Shown piece after piece: positions 7,245-16,006 of a DNA stretch of 40,430 bases; the stretch's first letter is position 1, and each line of letters begins with the position of its first letter. Below the pieces are notes generated by a model. The model had not been told where the DNA came from and made no database searches. It worked only from the letters and a program-made list of their open reading frames with translations. Origin of the DNA: Candidatus Moraniibacteriota bacterium. GTDB taxonomy: Bacteria; Patescibacteriota; Minisyncoccia; Moranbacterales; GCA-2747515. The stretch lies in assembly GCA_947311515.1 (NCBI GenBank), contig CAMZLB010000005.1:1-40430 (forward strand). Direction: 5' to 3'. A program made the translations under genes and the position numbers.

Positions 7245-8603
7245 TTATTCGTGTGTTTCAGGTGAATTAGTATGTACTTGCTCAAGTGTTTTGTATGAAG
7301 CAGATTCTTGGTGAAAAAACATTGGAACGCTTCCTACGGGACCATTACGATGTTTTGCAATGATTATATCAGCCATTCCCTTGTTTTCAGAATCAGGATT
7401 GACTCGGTCCTCTCTGTAAATAAACATAACCACATCAGCATCTTGCTCAATAGAACCAGATTCACGGAGGTCAGAAAGTTTTGGACGTTGATCAGTGCGA
7501 GACTCGATTGCACGAGATAACTGAGAAAGAGCTAGTATCGGAATATTTAATTCTTTTGCTAGATTTTTGAGACCACGAGAAATTTCAGAAATTTCTTGTA
7601 CACGATTTTCATTTCCTCTACCTTCCATCAGTTGTAAATAGTCAATAATTATAAGTCCAAGACTATGTTCAGACTGTAAGCGTCTTGCCATTGTTCGCAT
7701 TTCCATAATATTTGCACTAGAGGCATCATCTATAAATATAGGAGCTTCTGATAGTTTGCCTAGAGTTTCGCTAATTTTTGCAAAGTCTGAATCTTTCATA
7801 TTTCCAGTCCTGAGTTTCCATAGATCTATATTTGCTTCAGCTGCTATCATTCTATCTACTAACTGGTCAGCGGACATCTCTAATGAAAATATCCCAACTG
7901 GTACATTATGTTGTGTGGCTGCTTGACGTGCAATATCTAAAGCTAGAGAAGTCTTACCAACAGATGGACGTGCTGCAAGTATGAGTAAATCAGATTTTTG
8001 AAATCCAGAAAGGAGTTTGTCTAAATCTATAAATCCTGTAGGTATTCCACGCATTTGTCCTTTATTATTATGAAGTTCGTCAAGTCTATCGAACGCTTCT
8101 CCAAGAATCTTTTGTATAGGTGTAAATTCTTGTTTAATTGATTTTTGTGAAATGGCAAATAGTTTCTGCTCTGCTTCATCGAGTAATTTATCAATTTCTT
8201 CCGCTTCATTATAACCCAGTTCACCAATTTCTGTTGCTGTGCTTATGAGTTTTCTAAGTATTGATTTTTTCTTTACTACTTTTGCGTAATAAGTTATATT
8301 TGACGCGCTTGGTACACTTGCAACAAGCTCTGCTATAGAAGATGCTCCGCCTAACTCATCCATTTTATTGGTTTCCTCTAAAGTATTTGCAATACTTAGT
8401 ACATCTATAGGGTCATTATTACCATAAAGAGTTAGAGCTGCTTCGTATAAATAGTTATGTTTATCAAAATAAAAATCACCTATATCTAAAATATCAGCAA
8501 TTTTCGTTATAGCTTCCTTGTCAAGCATTAGAGCTCCTAAAACTGAACGTTCGGCACTTTCTGAGTGAGGAGGTACTCGAATTGAATTATCTGATTTTGT
8601 CAT
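7245..8603 (-). CDS. dnaB: Replicative DNA helicase DnaB
   Basis: A 452-residue hexameric helicase that unwinds DNA at the fork. The DnaB N-terminal domain (about 10-110) begins with PPHSESAERSVLGALMLD. A linker helix leads to the RecA-type ATPase (about 185-435): Walker A ARPSVGKTS (211-219, normally GRPxMGKTS), Walker B LIIIDYLQLM (317-326), sensor ALSQLSR (358-364), SDLRESGSIEQDAD (377-390) and the arginine-finger region AKHRNGPVG (416-424). Length and motif order are those of a normal active DnaB, with no intein. It is the first gene of a three-gene minus-strand cluster with the coiled-coil gene and the priA-like gene. A promoter lies 26 bases upstream. The start codon context lacks a Shine-Dalgarno. 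Confidence 0.97.
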   Translation of the reverse strand: MTKSDNSIRVPPHSESAERSVLGALMLDKEAITKIADILDIGDFYFDKHNYLYEAALTLYGNNDPIDVLSIANTLEETNKMDELGGASSIAELVASVPSASNITYYAKVVKKKSILRKLISTATEIGELGYNEAEEIDKLLDEAEQKLFAISQKSIKQEFTPIQKILGEAFDRLDELHNNKGQMRGIPTGFIDLDKLLSGFQKSDLLILAARPSVGKTSLALDIARQAATQHNVPVGIFSLEMSADQLVDRMIAAEANIDLWKLRTGNMKDSDFAKISETLGKLSEAPIFIDDASSANIMEMRTMARRLQSEHSLGLIIIDYLQLMEGRGNENRVQEISEISRGLKNLAKELNIPILALSQLSRAIESRTDQRPKLSDLRESGSIEQDADVVMFIYREDRVNPDSENKGMADIIIAKHRNGPVGSVPMFFHQESASYKTLEQVHTNSPETHE

Positions 8604-8628
8604 AAATATTTTTTAGTTTATTATATTT

Positions 8629-8657
8629 AGTATAGGATAAATAAGTTTTTAAATCAA
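8629..8657 (-). promoter_or_regulatory. Promoter of the dnaB cluster
   Basis: Minus strand: TTGATT (8652-8657), a 17-base spacer, TATACT (8629-8634). Good spacing and a good -10. It is divergent from the promoter of the lipoprotein gene. Confidence 0.6.
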
Positions 8658-8664
8658 ATTTATA

Positions 8665-8694
8665 TTGGAATATTTTCGTAGTTAAATGTATAAT
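8665..8694 (+). promoter_or_regulatory. Promoter of the broken lipoprotein gene
   Basis: TTGGAA (8665-8670), an 18-base spacer and a perfect TATAAT (8689-8694). The ATG at 8729 lies 34 bases after the -10. Confidence 0.55.
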
Positions 8695-8728
8695 ATATTT
8701 ATAGTTAAGTTATTATTTAAATTAAAAT

Positions 8729-9680
8729 ATGAAAAATTTGCATAAAATAATGTTTGTGTTGGGTTTATGTATTATATTAACAGGATGTTCTGATTCTGAT
8801 AGTAAAATAAAAATATAGATAATTCAGAAGAACATGGATTTGTATATGACGGCGAAATGATGTGTCAAGCTAATGACTTAGAAACCAAAATAAACAAAAA
8901 AATAAAGCTTACAATCACTACTCCAGACGGCAAAAAAAATCAAAAGAAAAATATTCAATTGGTGAAATTCATAAATCTCAATATGAAAACAAAATAACCG
9001 AAGCACTTGATAAAGGAGTGATTTTGGCAGTTGGTTTATGCAGTGATAGAAAAAAAATTGACACTTGGAAATTAGAAGATAGGGCAAATTATGAAAAAGT
9101 TTCAAAATTAGGACAGACGAATATAGCTTTTTTTGAGAATCTTGATCTTAATTTAGGAAAATATCAATTATACGGATATTATTCATTTGACGGTAAAAAA
9201 TGGTATATTAATGATAAGATAGAATTTGAAGTTGTGGATAACAGTATTTTAGACGAGGAGATAGAAATAGGGACAATTAAAGAAATATATGTAGAAGCTA
9301 AGGGTGGAAAATTATCAGTAGGACAAAATTCTCACATTGGAGAAACCAATCGCAATGGAGAAAAATGTGTGGAGGCTTATTTAGGTGAGGCTGGTGCAAA
9401 ATTGGAATACAGAGTAGATACTACCTTAGGAGGAGAATATGAATTATTAGTGAGATTAAATGATGATGCGGTTCATTCTGATAATAGTAGAAATGCAACA
9501 ATTTATATAAATGAGACCAATGTAAAATATGTGCATAAATCAGAAGATACAAAAGGATGGAAATGGTATTCTCTAGGTAGTATTAATTTAGAGATTGGAG
9601 AAAATATCATAATAATTAGAAAAGACAAAACTACATCTGCTGCATTTATAATAGATGCATTTAAATTTGTAAAAAAATAA
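8729..9680 (+). pseudogene. Lipoprotein gene interrupted by two frameshifts in poly-A runs
   Basis: The ATG at 8729 opens a lipoprotein signal peptide with lipobox LTGC, and the frame ends at a TAG at 8816. One frame over the protein continues (NSEEHGFVYDGEMMCQAND, then KIKLTITTPDGKKNQ), and a second shift near 8935-8945 joins it to the frame that runs to 9680 (EKYSIGEIHKSQYENKITEA and onward). Both shifts fall in A-rich runs (AAAATAAAAATA; an A8 run followed by TCAAAAGAAAAA). The final domain (about 9285-9677) is a beta-sandwich-like segment ending GWKWYSLGSINLEIGENI and FIIDAFKFV, similar in shape to carbohydrate-binding modules. As read it yields a 29-residue peptide. It may be a pseudogene, a slippage-controlled gene, or homopolymer sequencing error. 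If intact it would be a surface lipoprotein of about 315 residues. Confidence 0.75.
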
Positions 9681-9802
9681 TTTTAAAAAACTAAAAATTT
9701 GTCTAAAATGCTATACTTCAGCCAAAATATCTATATTTTTGTAATAAAAAATTAAAATTATGTTATAGATTTTTCAAAAACTCCATTAAAATATCATATT
9801 TT

Positions 9803-9830
9803 AACTATAAACATTTTTTATAGTTTTTTT
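9803..9830 (+). terminator. Rho-independent terminator after the lipoprotein gene
   Basis: AACTATAAA (9803-9811) pairs with TTTATAGTT, followed by a run of T. It lies about 120 bases after the stop of the lipoprotein gene, in a 352-base gap that otherwise holds only a possible promoter. Confidence 0.6.
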
Positions 9831-9980
9831 AAAAAAAGAGGTTTAATAGAAGAAAACATGTCTGTTTATTAATTTATATTTGGAGTTTTACAAATCTTTT
9901 TTGAAGTTGTGTTTGTAGATGAGTAAGTATTTTAGGATAAGGGTGTTCATTTTTTGGGTCTTATATTGCCAAAAGATATA

Positions 9981-10010
9981 TTGAAACGTACAATGTAGGT
10001 AGAGTATGTG
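9981..10010 (+). promoter_or_regulatory. Possible promoter of the surface-glycan cluster
   Basis: TTGAAA (9981-9986), an 18-base spacer and TATGTG (10005-10010), followed by the ATG at 10033. The -35 is good and the -10 weak. Confidence 0.35.
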
Positions 10011-10032
10011 ATAAAAATTAATTTTTAGATAT

Positions 10033-11685
10033 ATGAAAAAATCTTGGAAAGTTTTACTCATTATAATTATCGTTGTACTTGTTTCTATTATTGGTTTTGG
10101 GTATTTATATGTAATTAACAATAAAGATGTAGTAACACAAAAAGCAATTGATATTGCATTGAATAATATTGATAAATTAGAAATATCTCCTGAAATCCAA
10201 AGCGAAGTAGAAATATTTGCTCAAATGGCAAAGAAAATAATAAAAATTGATGGAGTAACTCGTAACTATTTGGTACTACTTCAAAACAATATGGAATTGA
10301 GACCCGGAGGAGGATTTCTTGGTCAATTTGCAACAGTGGAAGTATTGAATGCAAAAATTGTTTCTTTGGAAGTGCGAGATGCGAATCATTTAGATAAAGA
10401 AATAAAAGAAGATATTCCAGCTCCTGAAACATTTAAAAAATGGCTAGGAGTGGATACTATGAAATTTCGTGATTCTAATTGGGAGCTAGATTTTCCTACA
10501 AATGCAAAGAATGCAATGAAACTCTATAATTTAGGAGATAAACAAAAAGAATTCGATGGTGTTTTTGCAGTAAATGGAAGAATTATAGAAGATTTATTGG
10601 GTATCACTGGTCCAATTAGCGTAGAAAAATTTGAAGAATATGGCGAATTTAAAGAAGGTTTTGCTATGATTCAACTGGAAGATATCGTAGAGCGACCAGT
10701 TTTTTTGCATAAACAAAGAAAAGCTTGTAGAAAAAGAGAAAAGAAAACTGGCATAGAGGAGATATGCAATACTGACTTTGAAACAGGTGAGAAAATTAAA
10801 AAATTAACTCATGCTGATATAGTTTTTCGCAAAAAAATTCTCCCATTATTAACAGAGGCTATTGGAATTAAATTATTTGGAACAAGTGAAGACTCTTGGA
10901 AGGAACGTTATAAAAAAATAAAAAACGTAGTTCCGAAGTTACTTATATTAGTTGTAGACAATCTAGGGGATAGAGATTTGCAAATGTGGTTTAAAGATTC
11001 TGAGTTACAATTAAAAGTTATTGAAAATAATTGGGGAACTGTCTTAGATACTACATGGAAAGGTGATTATTTAGCTGTAATTGATGCAAATATTGGAGCT
11101 CTTAAGTCTGATTATTATATAAAGAGAAAATTAGAATATACAGTAGATTTCACTGGGAATAGTGCAGAAAAAAATGATGTAAATGCTGGAAGAATGATTA
11201 GATATTTGACACCAAGTATCAAAAAAGCGGTTATGGCAGGAACATTTAAGACAACTAGTCCATTGGCTACTATGAAAATGAGTTATACACATACTGCTGA
11301 AAAAGAAAATTATAGAACAAGTGATTATCATGCCTATACTAGACTTTATACGCCAGTAGGTACGAAATGGTATGTAAGAGAATGGTTTTTTTCACCTGAT
11401 GAAGAAAATGATGTAAACAAAAAGATATATGCATATAAATTTGATATTTTCATAGGAGACACACTTCCTACTATGCTCCAATATACATTACCAGATAAAA
11501 TAAAAGAGACTAATTACTCATTAAAAATTCAGAAACAATCAGGAATAGAGAGTGTTCCTACTACAGTCAAAATTATTACAAATGAGGGGAAAGAGTTAAA
11601 AATTGATTTTACTTTAATAAGGGATGTTATAGTAGATTTAGTTGATACAGGCACTGAAAAAAAGTTAATTATTAAATATTTATAA
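10033..11685 (+). CDS. DUF4012 membrane protein of the surface-glycan cluster
   Basis: A 550-residue protein with one N-terminal membrane helix (about 5-27, WKVLLIIIIVVLVSIIGFGY) and a large exported domain. The DUF4012 core is clear: NNMELRPGGGFLGQF (about 85-99), DSNWELDFPTNAKNAMKLY (about 147-165) and FDGVFAVNGRIIEDLLGITG. DUF4012 is common in CPR bacteria and in Gram-positive exopolysaccharide loci. Its biochemical role is unknown; its context points to assembly or attachment of surface polysaccharide. Here it heads a plus-strand unit: its stop TAA overlaps the ATG of the next gene, a two-domain glycosyltransferase, by one base (TAATG), so translation is probably coupled. The start ATG immediately precedes the basic residues of the anchor, with an AT-rich leader and no Shine-Dalgarno. 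Confidence 0.88.
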   Translation: MKKSWKVLLIIIIVVLVSIIGFGYLYVINNKDVVTQKAIDIALNNIDKLEISPEIQSEVEIFAQMAKKIIKIDGVTRNYLVLLQNNMELRPGGGFLGQFATVEVLNAKIVSLEVRDANHLDKEIKEDIPAPETFKKWLGVDTMKFRDSNWELDFPTNAKNAMKLYNLGDKQKEFDGVFAVNGRIIEDLLGITGPISVEKFEEYGEFKEGFAMIQLEDIVERPVFLHKQRKACRKREKKTGIEEICNTDFETGEKIKKLTHADIVFRKKILPLLTEAIGIKLFGTSEDSWKERYKKIKNVVPKLLILVVDNLGDRDLQMWFKDSELQLKVIENNWGTVLDTTWKGDYLAVIDANIGALKSDYYIKRKLEYTVDFTGNSAEKNDVNAGRMIRYLTPSIKKAVMAGTFKTTSPLATMKMSYTHTAEKENYRTSDYHAYTRLYTPVGTKWYVREWFFSPDEENDVNKKIYAYKFDIFIGDTLPTMLQYTLPDKIKETNYSLKIQKQSGIESVPTTVKIITNEGKELKIDFTLIRDVIVDLVDTGTEKKLIIKYL

Positions 11686-13949
11686 TGGATAGAATTTTTA
11701 ATAAGATTGGTAAGGTATGGAGTATGATTCGTCAGGATGGCTTATTTAATTCAATAAGTAGAATTCTCAAGATGATGCGTGTTCTTTTTAAGTCCACAGG
11801 AAACGGTGAAGTGTTGATAATTACAAGTGGCTTAGGTGATAGTGCGCTTTATAGAGGTAGACATGTCGCAGAAGAATTATCAGAACATGGATTTGTTGCA
11901 AAAACTACCACTCAAGATAATCTATTTTTACTTAAAAGTTTGGATAGGTTCGATGTTTTTGTACTTCATAGAGTGACTTGTTCGGTAAAAATCGAACAGT
12001 TTTTGAAATTAGCGAAAGAAAAGGGAAAAACTGTTCTATTTGAAACGGATGATTTGACTTTTGATATTGCTTATATTAAAAACTCAAATGCTTTTGAAAA
12101 TATGAACGCATTTGAAAAATCTCAATATGATGAGAAAAAAATTAAATGTTTATTTAATAATTCTCAAATTAAATATGCAACTACCACAACAGAAAAACTT
12201 TTTAGGCATTTAAATAAAAAAAATAAAAATGTTTTTATAGTTCCAAATAAGTTATCAAAGGCTGATGTAAAAGTTGCTGATAAAATTCTTAATAAAAATA
12301 AAAATAATGAGGTTATTATAGGTTATTTTAGTGGCTCAGCTTCACATGATAGAGATTTTACTGTTGTTTCTAATGTGCTCATTAGAGTCCTTAAGGAATA
12401 TAAACAAGTCAAATTATTTATAGGAGGACCTATTAAGTTGGGAGATGAATTTGAAAAATTTTCAAATAGAATAGTGTATAAAACTTATACTGAAAGACAT
12501 AAACATTTTGAAAATGTTGCTAGTTGTGATATAAATATCGCACCACTTGAAATTGGAGACGATTTTTGTGAGTCAAAAAGTGAAATAAAGTTTACAGAAG
12601 CAGGATTATTGCAAGTTCCAACTGTGGCAAGTTCTACGGAGGTATTTAAAAAAGCTATAAGAAATGGGGAAAATGGTTTTGTAGCAGAATCAGAAAATGA
12701 ATGGTATTTTATGTTAAAGAGTTTAATAGAAAATAAAAAATTACGTACAACCATTGCTGCAGAAGCTAGAAAAACAATTCTTAATAAATATTTAACAATA
12801 TCAGATGGAAATAAAGAATATTATAATTTTTTAAGACAAAAGATTAACGGAAGTACTCTTGAAAATATAGAATCATTAAAAAATATTGAAAAAGAAGTGG
12901 ATACTGCAGTTATAATTGCAAATTGGAATGGCAAAGAATATTTATCAGTTTGTCTAAAAGCTTTAAGAAAGCAAATTGATAAGAATTTTTGTACTATTTT
13001 AGTGGATAATGGATCATCAGACGGATCTCTGGAATACATCAAAGAAAATTACCCAGAGGTTTCATGGATTAAATTAAAGGAGAATACAGGTTTTGCTCAT
13101 GCTAATAATGTAGGTATTCGAGTAGCTTTTACTATGAAACAAATTAAATATATTATAACACTCAATAATGATACAGATTTAGATAGGGAATATATAAAAA
13201 TATTGAGAGAATATATAAAAAATGCACCTAAAAATGTAGTTGCATTGCAGCCAAAAGTTTTAAATTTCTATAATAAAGATAACATAGATGCAACAGGGAT
13301 ACTTACAAGTATAGAAATGAGTGCTGTAAATAGAGGAAAAGATGAAAAAGATGAAGGGCAGTATGATGAGCAAGTAAATATTTTTGGTCCTAGTGCGAGT
13401 GCTGCGATGTATAAAAGAAGTATGTTAGAAGAAATTAAATTATCAGGTGCAAGTTATTTTGATAAAGATTATTTTGCTTACTATGAAGATGTAGATTTGG
13501 CATGGCGCTTTCACTTGAAAGGTTATGAGTCTAGATTTGTGCCAGATGCAATTGTGTATCATGTGCACAGTGCAACAGGTCAAAATTTCTCATCATTTAA
13601 GGCTTTTCATATACATAGAAATCATTATTATAATATTATAAAAAATGCTCCTTTTTGCATAATGTTGAATATTTTATTTATTTTAATACCAATTAGATAT
13701 CTGTTACTTATTGTTAGTGTTCTAAAGGGAAGTGGTGCATCTGCAAAACTTAAAGAGGGAGCTAGAAATAAAAAACAGGAAGGCATTATAAGTATAGTAT
13801 TTAGATCTTGGATTCAGATAATTAGACAATTACCAAATTTAATAAGAAAAAGAAGAGAAATACAAATGGGAGTTGTGTGTGGTCATAAAATATTTTTTAA
13901 AATTATGAAAAAACATTATGTAAAACTTAGAAAGGTTGTGTTTGGATAA
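11685..13949 (+). CDS. Two-domain glycosyltransferase: GT4-like plus GT2 (rhamnosyltransferase type)
   Basis: A 754-residue fusion of two glycosyltransferases. Residues about 30-390 form a GT-B, group-1 type domain: IGYFSGSASHDRDFTVV, then FIGGPIKLG, then the sugar-nucleotide region SEIKFTEAGLLQVPTVASS. Residues about 403-650 form a GT-A family 2 domain: TAVIIANWNGKEYLSVCLKA, VDNGSSDGSLEYIKENYPEV, a metal-binding NNDTD (about 493), GPSASAAMYKRSML and FAYYEDVDLAWRF with the acidic base. A membrane helix (about 657-680, MLNILFILIPIRYLLLIV) and a basic tail follow, so it sits on the inner face of the membrane. Two domains imply two successive sugar additions to a lipid-linked glycan. The sugars are unknown; the GT2 half resembles WbbL-type rhamnosyltransferases. 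The start overlaps the DUF4012 stop. Confidence 0.9.
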   Translation: MDRIFNKIGKVWSMIRQDGLFNSISRILKMMRVLFKSTGNGEVLIITSGLGDSALYRGRHVAEELSEHGFVAKTTTQDNLFLLKSLDRFDVFVLHRVTCSVKIEQFLKLAKEKGKTVLFETDDLTFDIAYIKNSNAFENMNAFEKSQYDEKKIKCLFNNSQIKYATTTTEKLFRHLNKKNKNVFIVPNKLSKADVKVADKILNKNKNNEVIIGYFSGSASHDRDFTVVSNVLIRVLKEYKQVKLFIGGPIKLGDEFEKFSNRIVYKTYTERHKHFENVASCDINIAPLEIGDDFCESKSEIKFTEAGLLQVPTVASSTEVFKKAIRNGENGFVAESENEWYFMLKSLIENKKLRTTIAAEARKTILNKYLTISDGNKEYYNFLRQKINGSTLENIESLKNIEKEVDTAVIIANWNGKEYLSVCLKALRKQIDKNFCTILVDNGSSDGSLEYIKENYPEVSWIKLKENTGFAHANNVGIRVAFTMKQIKYIITLNNDTDLDREYIKILREYIKNAPKNVVALQPKVLNFYNKDNIDATGILTSIEMSAVNRGKDEKDEGQYDEQVNIFGPSASAAMYKRSMLEEIKLSGASYFDKDYFAYYEDVDLAWRFHLKGYESRFVPDAIVYHVHSATGQNFSSFKAFHIHRNHYYNIIKNAPFCIMLNILFILIPIRYLLLIVSVLKGSGASAKLKEGARNKKQEGIISIVFRSWIQIIRQLPNLIRKRREIQMGVVCGHKIFFKIMKKHYVKLRKVVFG

Positions 13950-13950
13950 T

Positions 13951-13979
13951 TTGACAAATTATTATATAGTCGTTATAGT
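13951..13979 (+). promoter_or_regulatory. Strong promoter before the Wzz-like gene
   Basis: A perfect TTGACA (13951-13956), a 17-base spacer and TATAGT (13974-13979), directly after the stop of the glycosyltransferase gene. The ATG at 14003 is 23 bases past the -10. The Wzz-like gene can thus be expressed apart from the upstream pair. Confidence 0.75.
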
Positions 13980-14002
13980 TTTAATATATTAAAAATAAAT
14001 TT

Positions 14003-14662
14003 ATGAATCAGAGTACGATAGTGATAGGAATCATTGTGGGAGTTGTGTTAAGTGCGGGTGTTATTTTCTATAATAGTGCAATAAATAAAACAATTATCAG
14101 AACTGACTTACAAATTGTGCAACAGACAGAAACAGAAGATTTTTATTCTATGTTTAAAGGAAGTGAATATATTGCAAACGCTATAGGTGAAATGGTAGAA
14201 AGTGAGGAGTTAATGAATAAAATAATAAAAAAAGAAGAAAAATTAGAAAGTTATCTATCAGAAGAAAGATTGGAAAAAAAATTAAAAAAATGGAATGAAA
14301 TGGTTTATGTAGATGATGTGACAGTGCATGGAAGAATGAGTATTTATGTAAAAAATGATGATGTTAGTTTTGCAAAATCATTATCACTAAATGTGGCAGA
14401 TACTATCATAAATAATAATGGTATGTATCAAGGTGAAATAACTAAAAAAAGAAAAATAGTAATAGTAAAAAATCAAGAAGGAGATATAATTGAAGAGTAT
14501 GAAGAAGATGATGGAAATTATGGAGCTCATATTACAATAAGAAGAATTTCGGGGCCTTTTGTGGTGCAAGATAATAAATTTATGCCTATTATAATTGGAA
14601 TTTTTGGATTTATCACTGTGATATTTATAGGTTATTTGAGGAAGGTTTCTCAGTCTCTTTAG
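14003..14662 (+). CDS. Wzz-like protein with two membrane helices
   Basis: A 219-residue protein with one helix at each end (about 5-27, VIGIIVGVVLSAGVIFY; about 190-211, PIIIGIFGFITVIFIGYL) and an exported middle domain of about 160 residues with a charged helical segment (EEKLESYLSEERLEKKLKKW). This N-in, C-in arrangement is that of polysaccharide chain-length regulators (Wzz/PCP family), which set the length of polymers made by Wzy-type polymerases. A proline-rich Wzz signature before the second helix is only weakly present (SGPFVV), so the call rests on topology and context. It faces the O-antigen-ligase/Wzy-like gene on the other strand, and the two coding ends overlap by 38 bases. Confidence 0.6.
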   Translation: MNQSTIVIGIIVGVVLSAGVIFYNSAINKTIIRTDLQIVQQTETEDFYSMFKGSEYIANAIGEMVESEELMNKIIKKEEKLESYLSEERLEKKLKKWNEMVYVDDVTVHGRMSIYVKNDDVSFAKSLSLNVADTIINNNGMYQGEITKKRKIVIVKNQEGDIIEEYEEDDGNYGAHITIRRISGPFVVQDNKFMPIIIGIFGFITVIFIGYLRKVSQSL

Positions 14663-15884
14663 TAGTGTTTGTTATTGAAAAAGCTCCACCAATTATTGCC
14701 ATAAGTATCCACTGTAAAGGAGTAGAAAGGAAAATATGATCACTTAAACTTGCAATAGTTAAACTGATAAAAAGTATACTTAATATAAAAAATATATTTC
14801 TACCTGTTTTATCTTTGACTTTTGTTATATTTATTATAAAAATGACAGTAAAAGAAGTAATATATATAATAAAGACGATAAGTCCAAGTAGTCCATTTTC
14901 TACAAAAGTTTTTACAAATTCATTATGAGGTTCCAAATCTCCAAAAAGATGTCCTCTAATATTTTCCGCAAATTCCATAAAGGTGCCAGTTCCATTTCCA
15001 AATAAGACATCATTATTACTTATAGTGTAAAAAATAGTGTCATGCCATAGATTAAATCTCCAAATAAGTGAGCTATCGGGAGAAAGAATTGTTGCTTCTG
15101 TTATCCTTTCATGAATCTGAGGAATTGTGATATAAGAAAATATTATTATTACAAATAATGGAATGGCTAAGATACGTTTTTTTATAAGTATAAATGATAC
15201 TATTATAAATAATCCCATAAGCCATGCAATTCTAGTGAATGTAAGTGTTAAAAAAAAGAATTCAACTCCAAGTAATACTATTAAAAATAAAGTTTCTTTT
15301 TTTGATTTGGAAAGAATTAATCCTATTAATATTGATGCAATAATAACAAGTAGGTATGTTCCATATACATTAGGATGGGTAAAGGCACCAAAAATTCTTA
15401 ATTCTGAAAAAGCAACGTCAGTATATCCTATGTCAGATATTAATTGAATTATGGCGAAAATTATTGAAATAAAGGAAGCACCTATTATATAGTATATTAA
15501 TTTTTTAAAAAGTTCATAAGAAGTTATGCTTATATAAGAAAGAACATAGATAAAAATAATACTAAGGATTCTAAAGGATTCTATTGTAGCACTTATTATA
15601 TTTGAAATAGGTGTAATTGGAATTGTTATAACATTTATTATTATGATTAAAAATAATGTATGTACCAGAGGTGTCTCTAAGACTTTTTTTTGATAATAAA
15701 AAATAAATAATATTGTAATCGGAATTAATGTTAATGCAAAAAGCTTTGATAGAGAAGTTTCTCCAAATATTGGTAAATTAATATTAACGAATAACCCCAT
15801 ATAATCAATACTTACACGAATTGTTAAAAGTATAATAAGAGTTTTGAATAATATTTTTTTATAATTTCTATTTAAAATTTGCAT
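14625..15884 (-). CDS. O-antigen ligase/polymerase (Wzy/WaaL) family membrane protein
   Basis: A 419-residue polytopic protein with about ten to twelve membrane helices. The family's large outer loop is recognisable: ATILSPDSSLIWRFNLWHD, GNGTGTFMEF and FGDLEPHNEFVKTFVENGLL, with the conserved R and the H of PHNEF. The segment FGAFTHPNVYGTYLLVIIAS is also typical. Such proteins polymerise repeat units or ligate finished glycan to an acceptor on the outer face of the membrane; polymerase and ligase cannot be told apart from sequence. It is the only minus-strand gene in the glycan cluster. Its 3' end overlaps the Wzz-like gene by 38 bases, and its 5' side is divergent from the next glycosyltransferase. 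There is no lipopolysaccharide machinery in view, so the polymerase role seems more likely. Confidence 0.85.
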   Translation of the reverse strand: MQILNRNYKKILFKTLIILLTIRVSIDYMGLFVNINLPIFGETSLSKLFALTLIPITILFIFYYQKKVLETPLVHTLFLIIIINVITIPITPISNIISATIESFRILSIIFIYVLSYISITSYELFKKLIYYIIGASFISIIFAIIQLISDIGYTDVAFSELRIFGAFTHPNVYGTYLLVIIASILIGLILSKSKKETLFLIVLLGVEFFFLTLTFTRIAWLMGLFIIVSFILIKKRILAIPLFVIIIFSYITIPQIHERITEATILSPDSSLIWRFNLWHDTIFYTISNNDVLFGNGTGTFMEFAENIRGHLFGDLEPHNEFVKTFVENGLLGLIVFIIYITSFTVIFIINITKVKDKTGRNIFFILSILFISLTIASLSDHIFLSTPLQWILMAIIGGAFSITNTTKETEKPSSNNL

Positions 15885-15888
15885 AATG

Positions 15889-15897
15889 TGATATAAT
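15889..15897 (+). promoter_or_regulatory. Extended -10 for the downstream glycosyltransferase pair
   Basis: TGATATAAT, an exact TGnTATAAT, just beyond the start of the divergent O-antigen-ligase gene. It would give a leader of about 105 bases to the ATG at 16007. Confidence 0.45.
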
Positions 15898-16006
15898 TGT
15901 ATTGTCTTAGTGAGAGTCTTTGTTAGATTTGAAATGTTTAAGTTTAAGAAGCGTTAATTAAATGTTATCATAAGCTTAACATCAAAACAAATTTATAGTA
16001 ATAATA

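Noticed and set aside
10115-10432. Long antisense frames opposite real genes (here and at 5562, 15163, 23933, 27061, 30368, 37371 and others)
   Set aside because: They are mirror frames of well-supported genes, lack recognisable domains, and have the skewed composition expected of antisense translation in AT-rich DNA.
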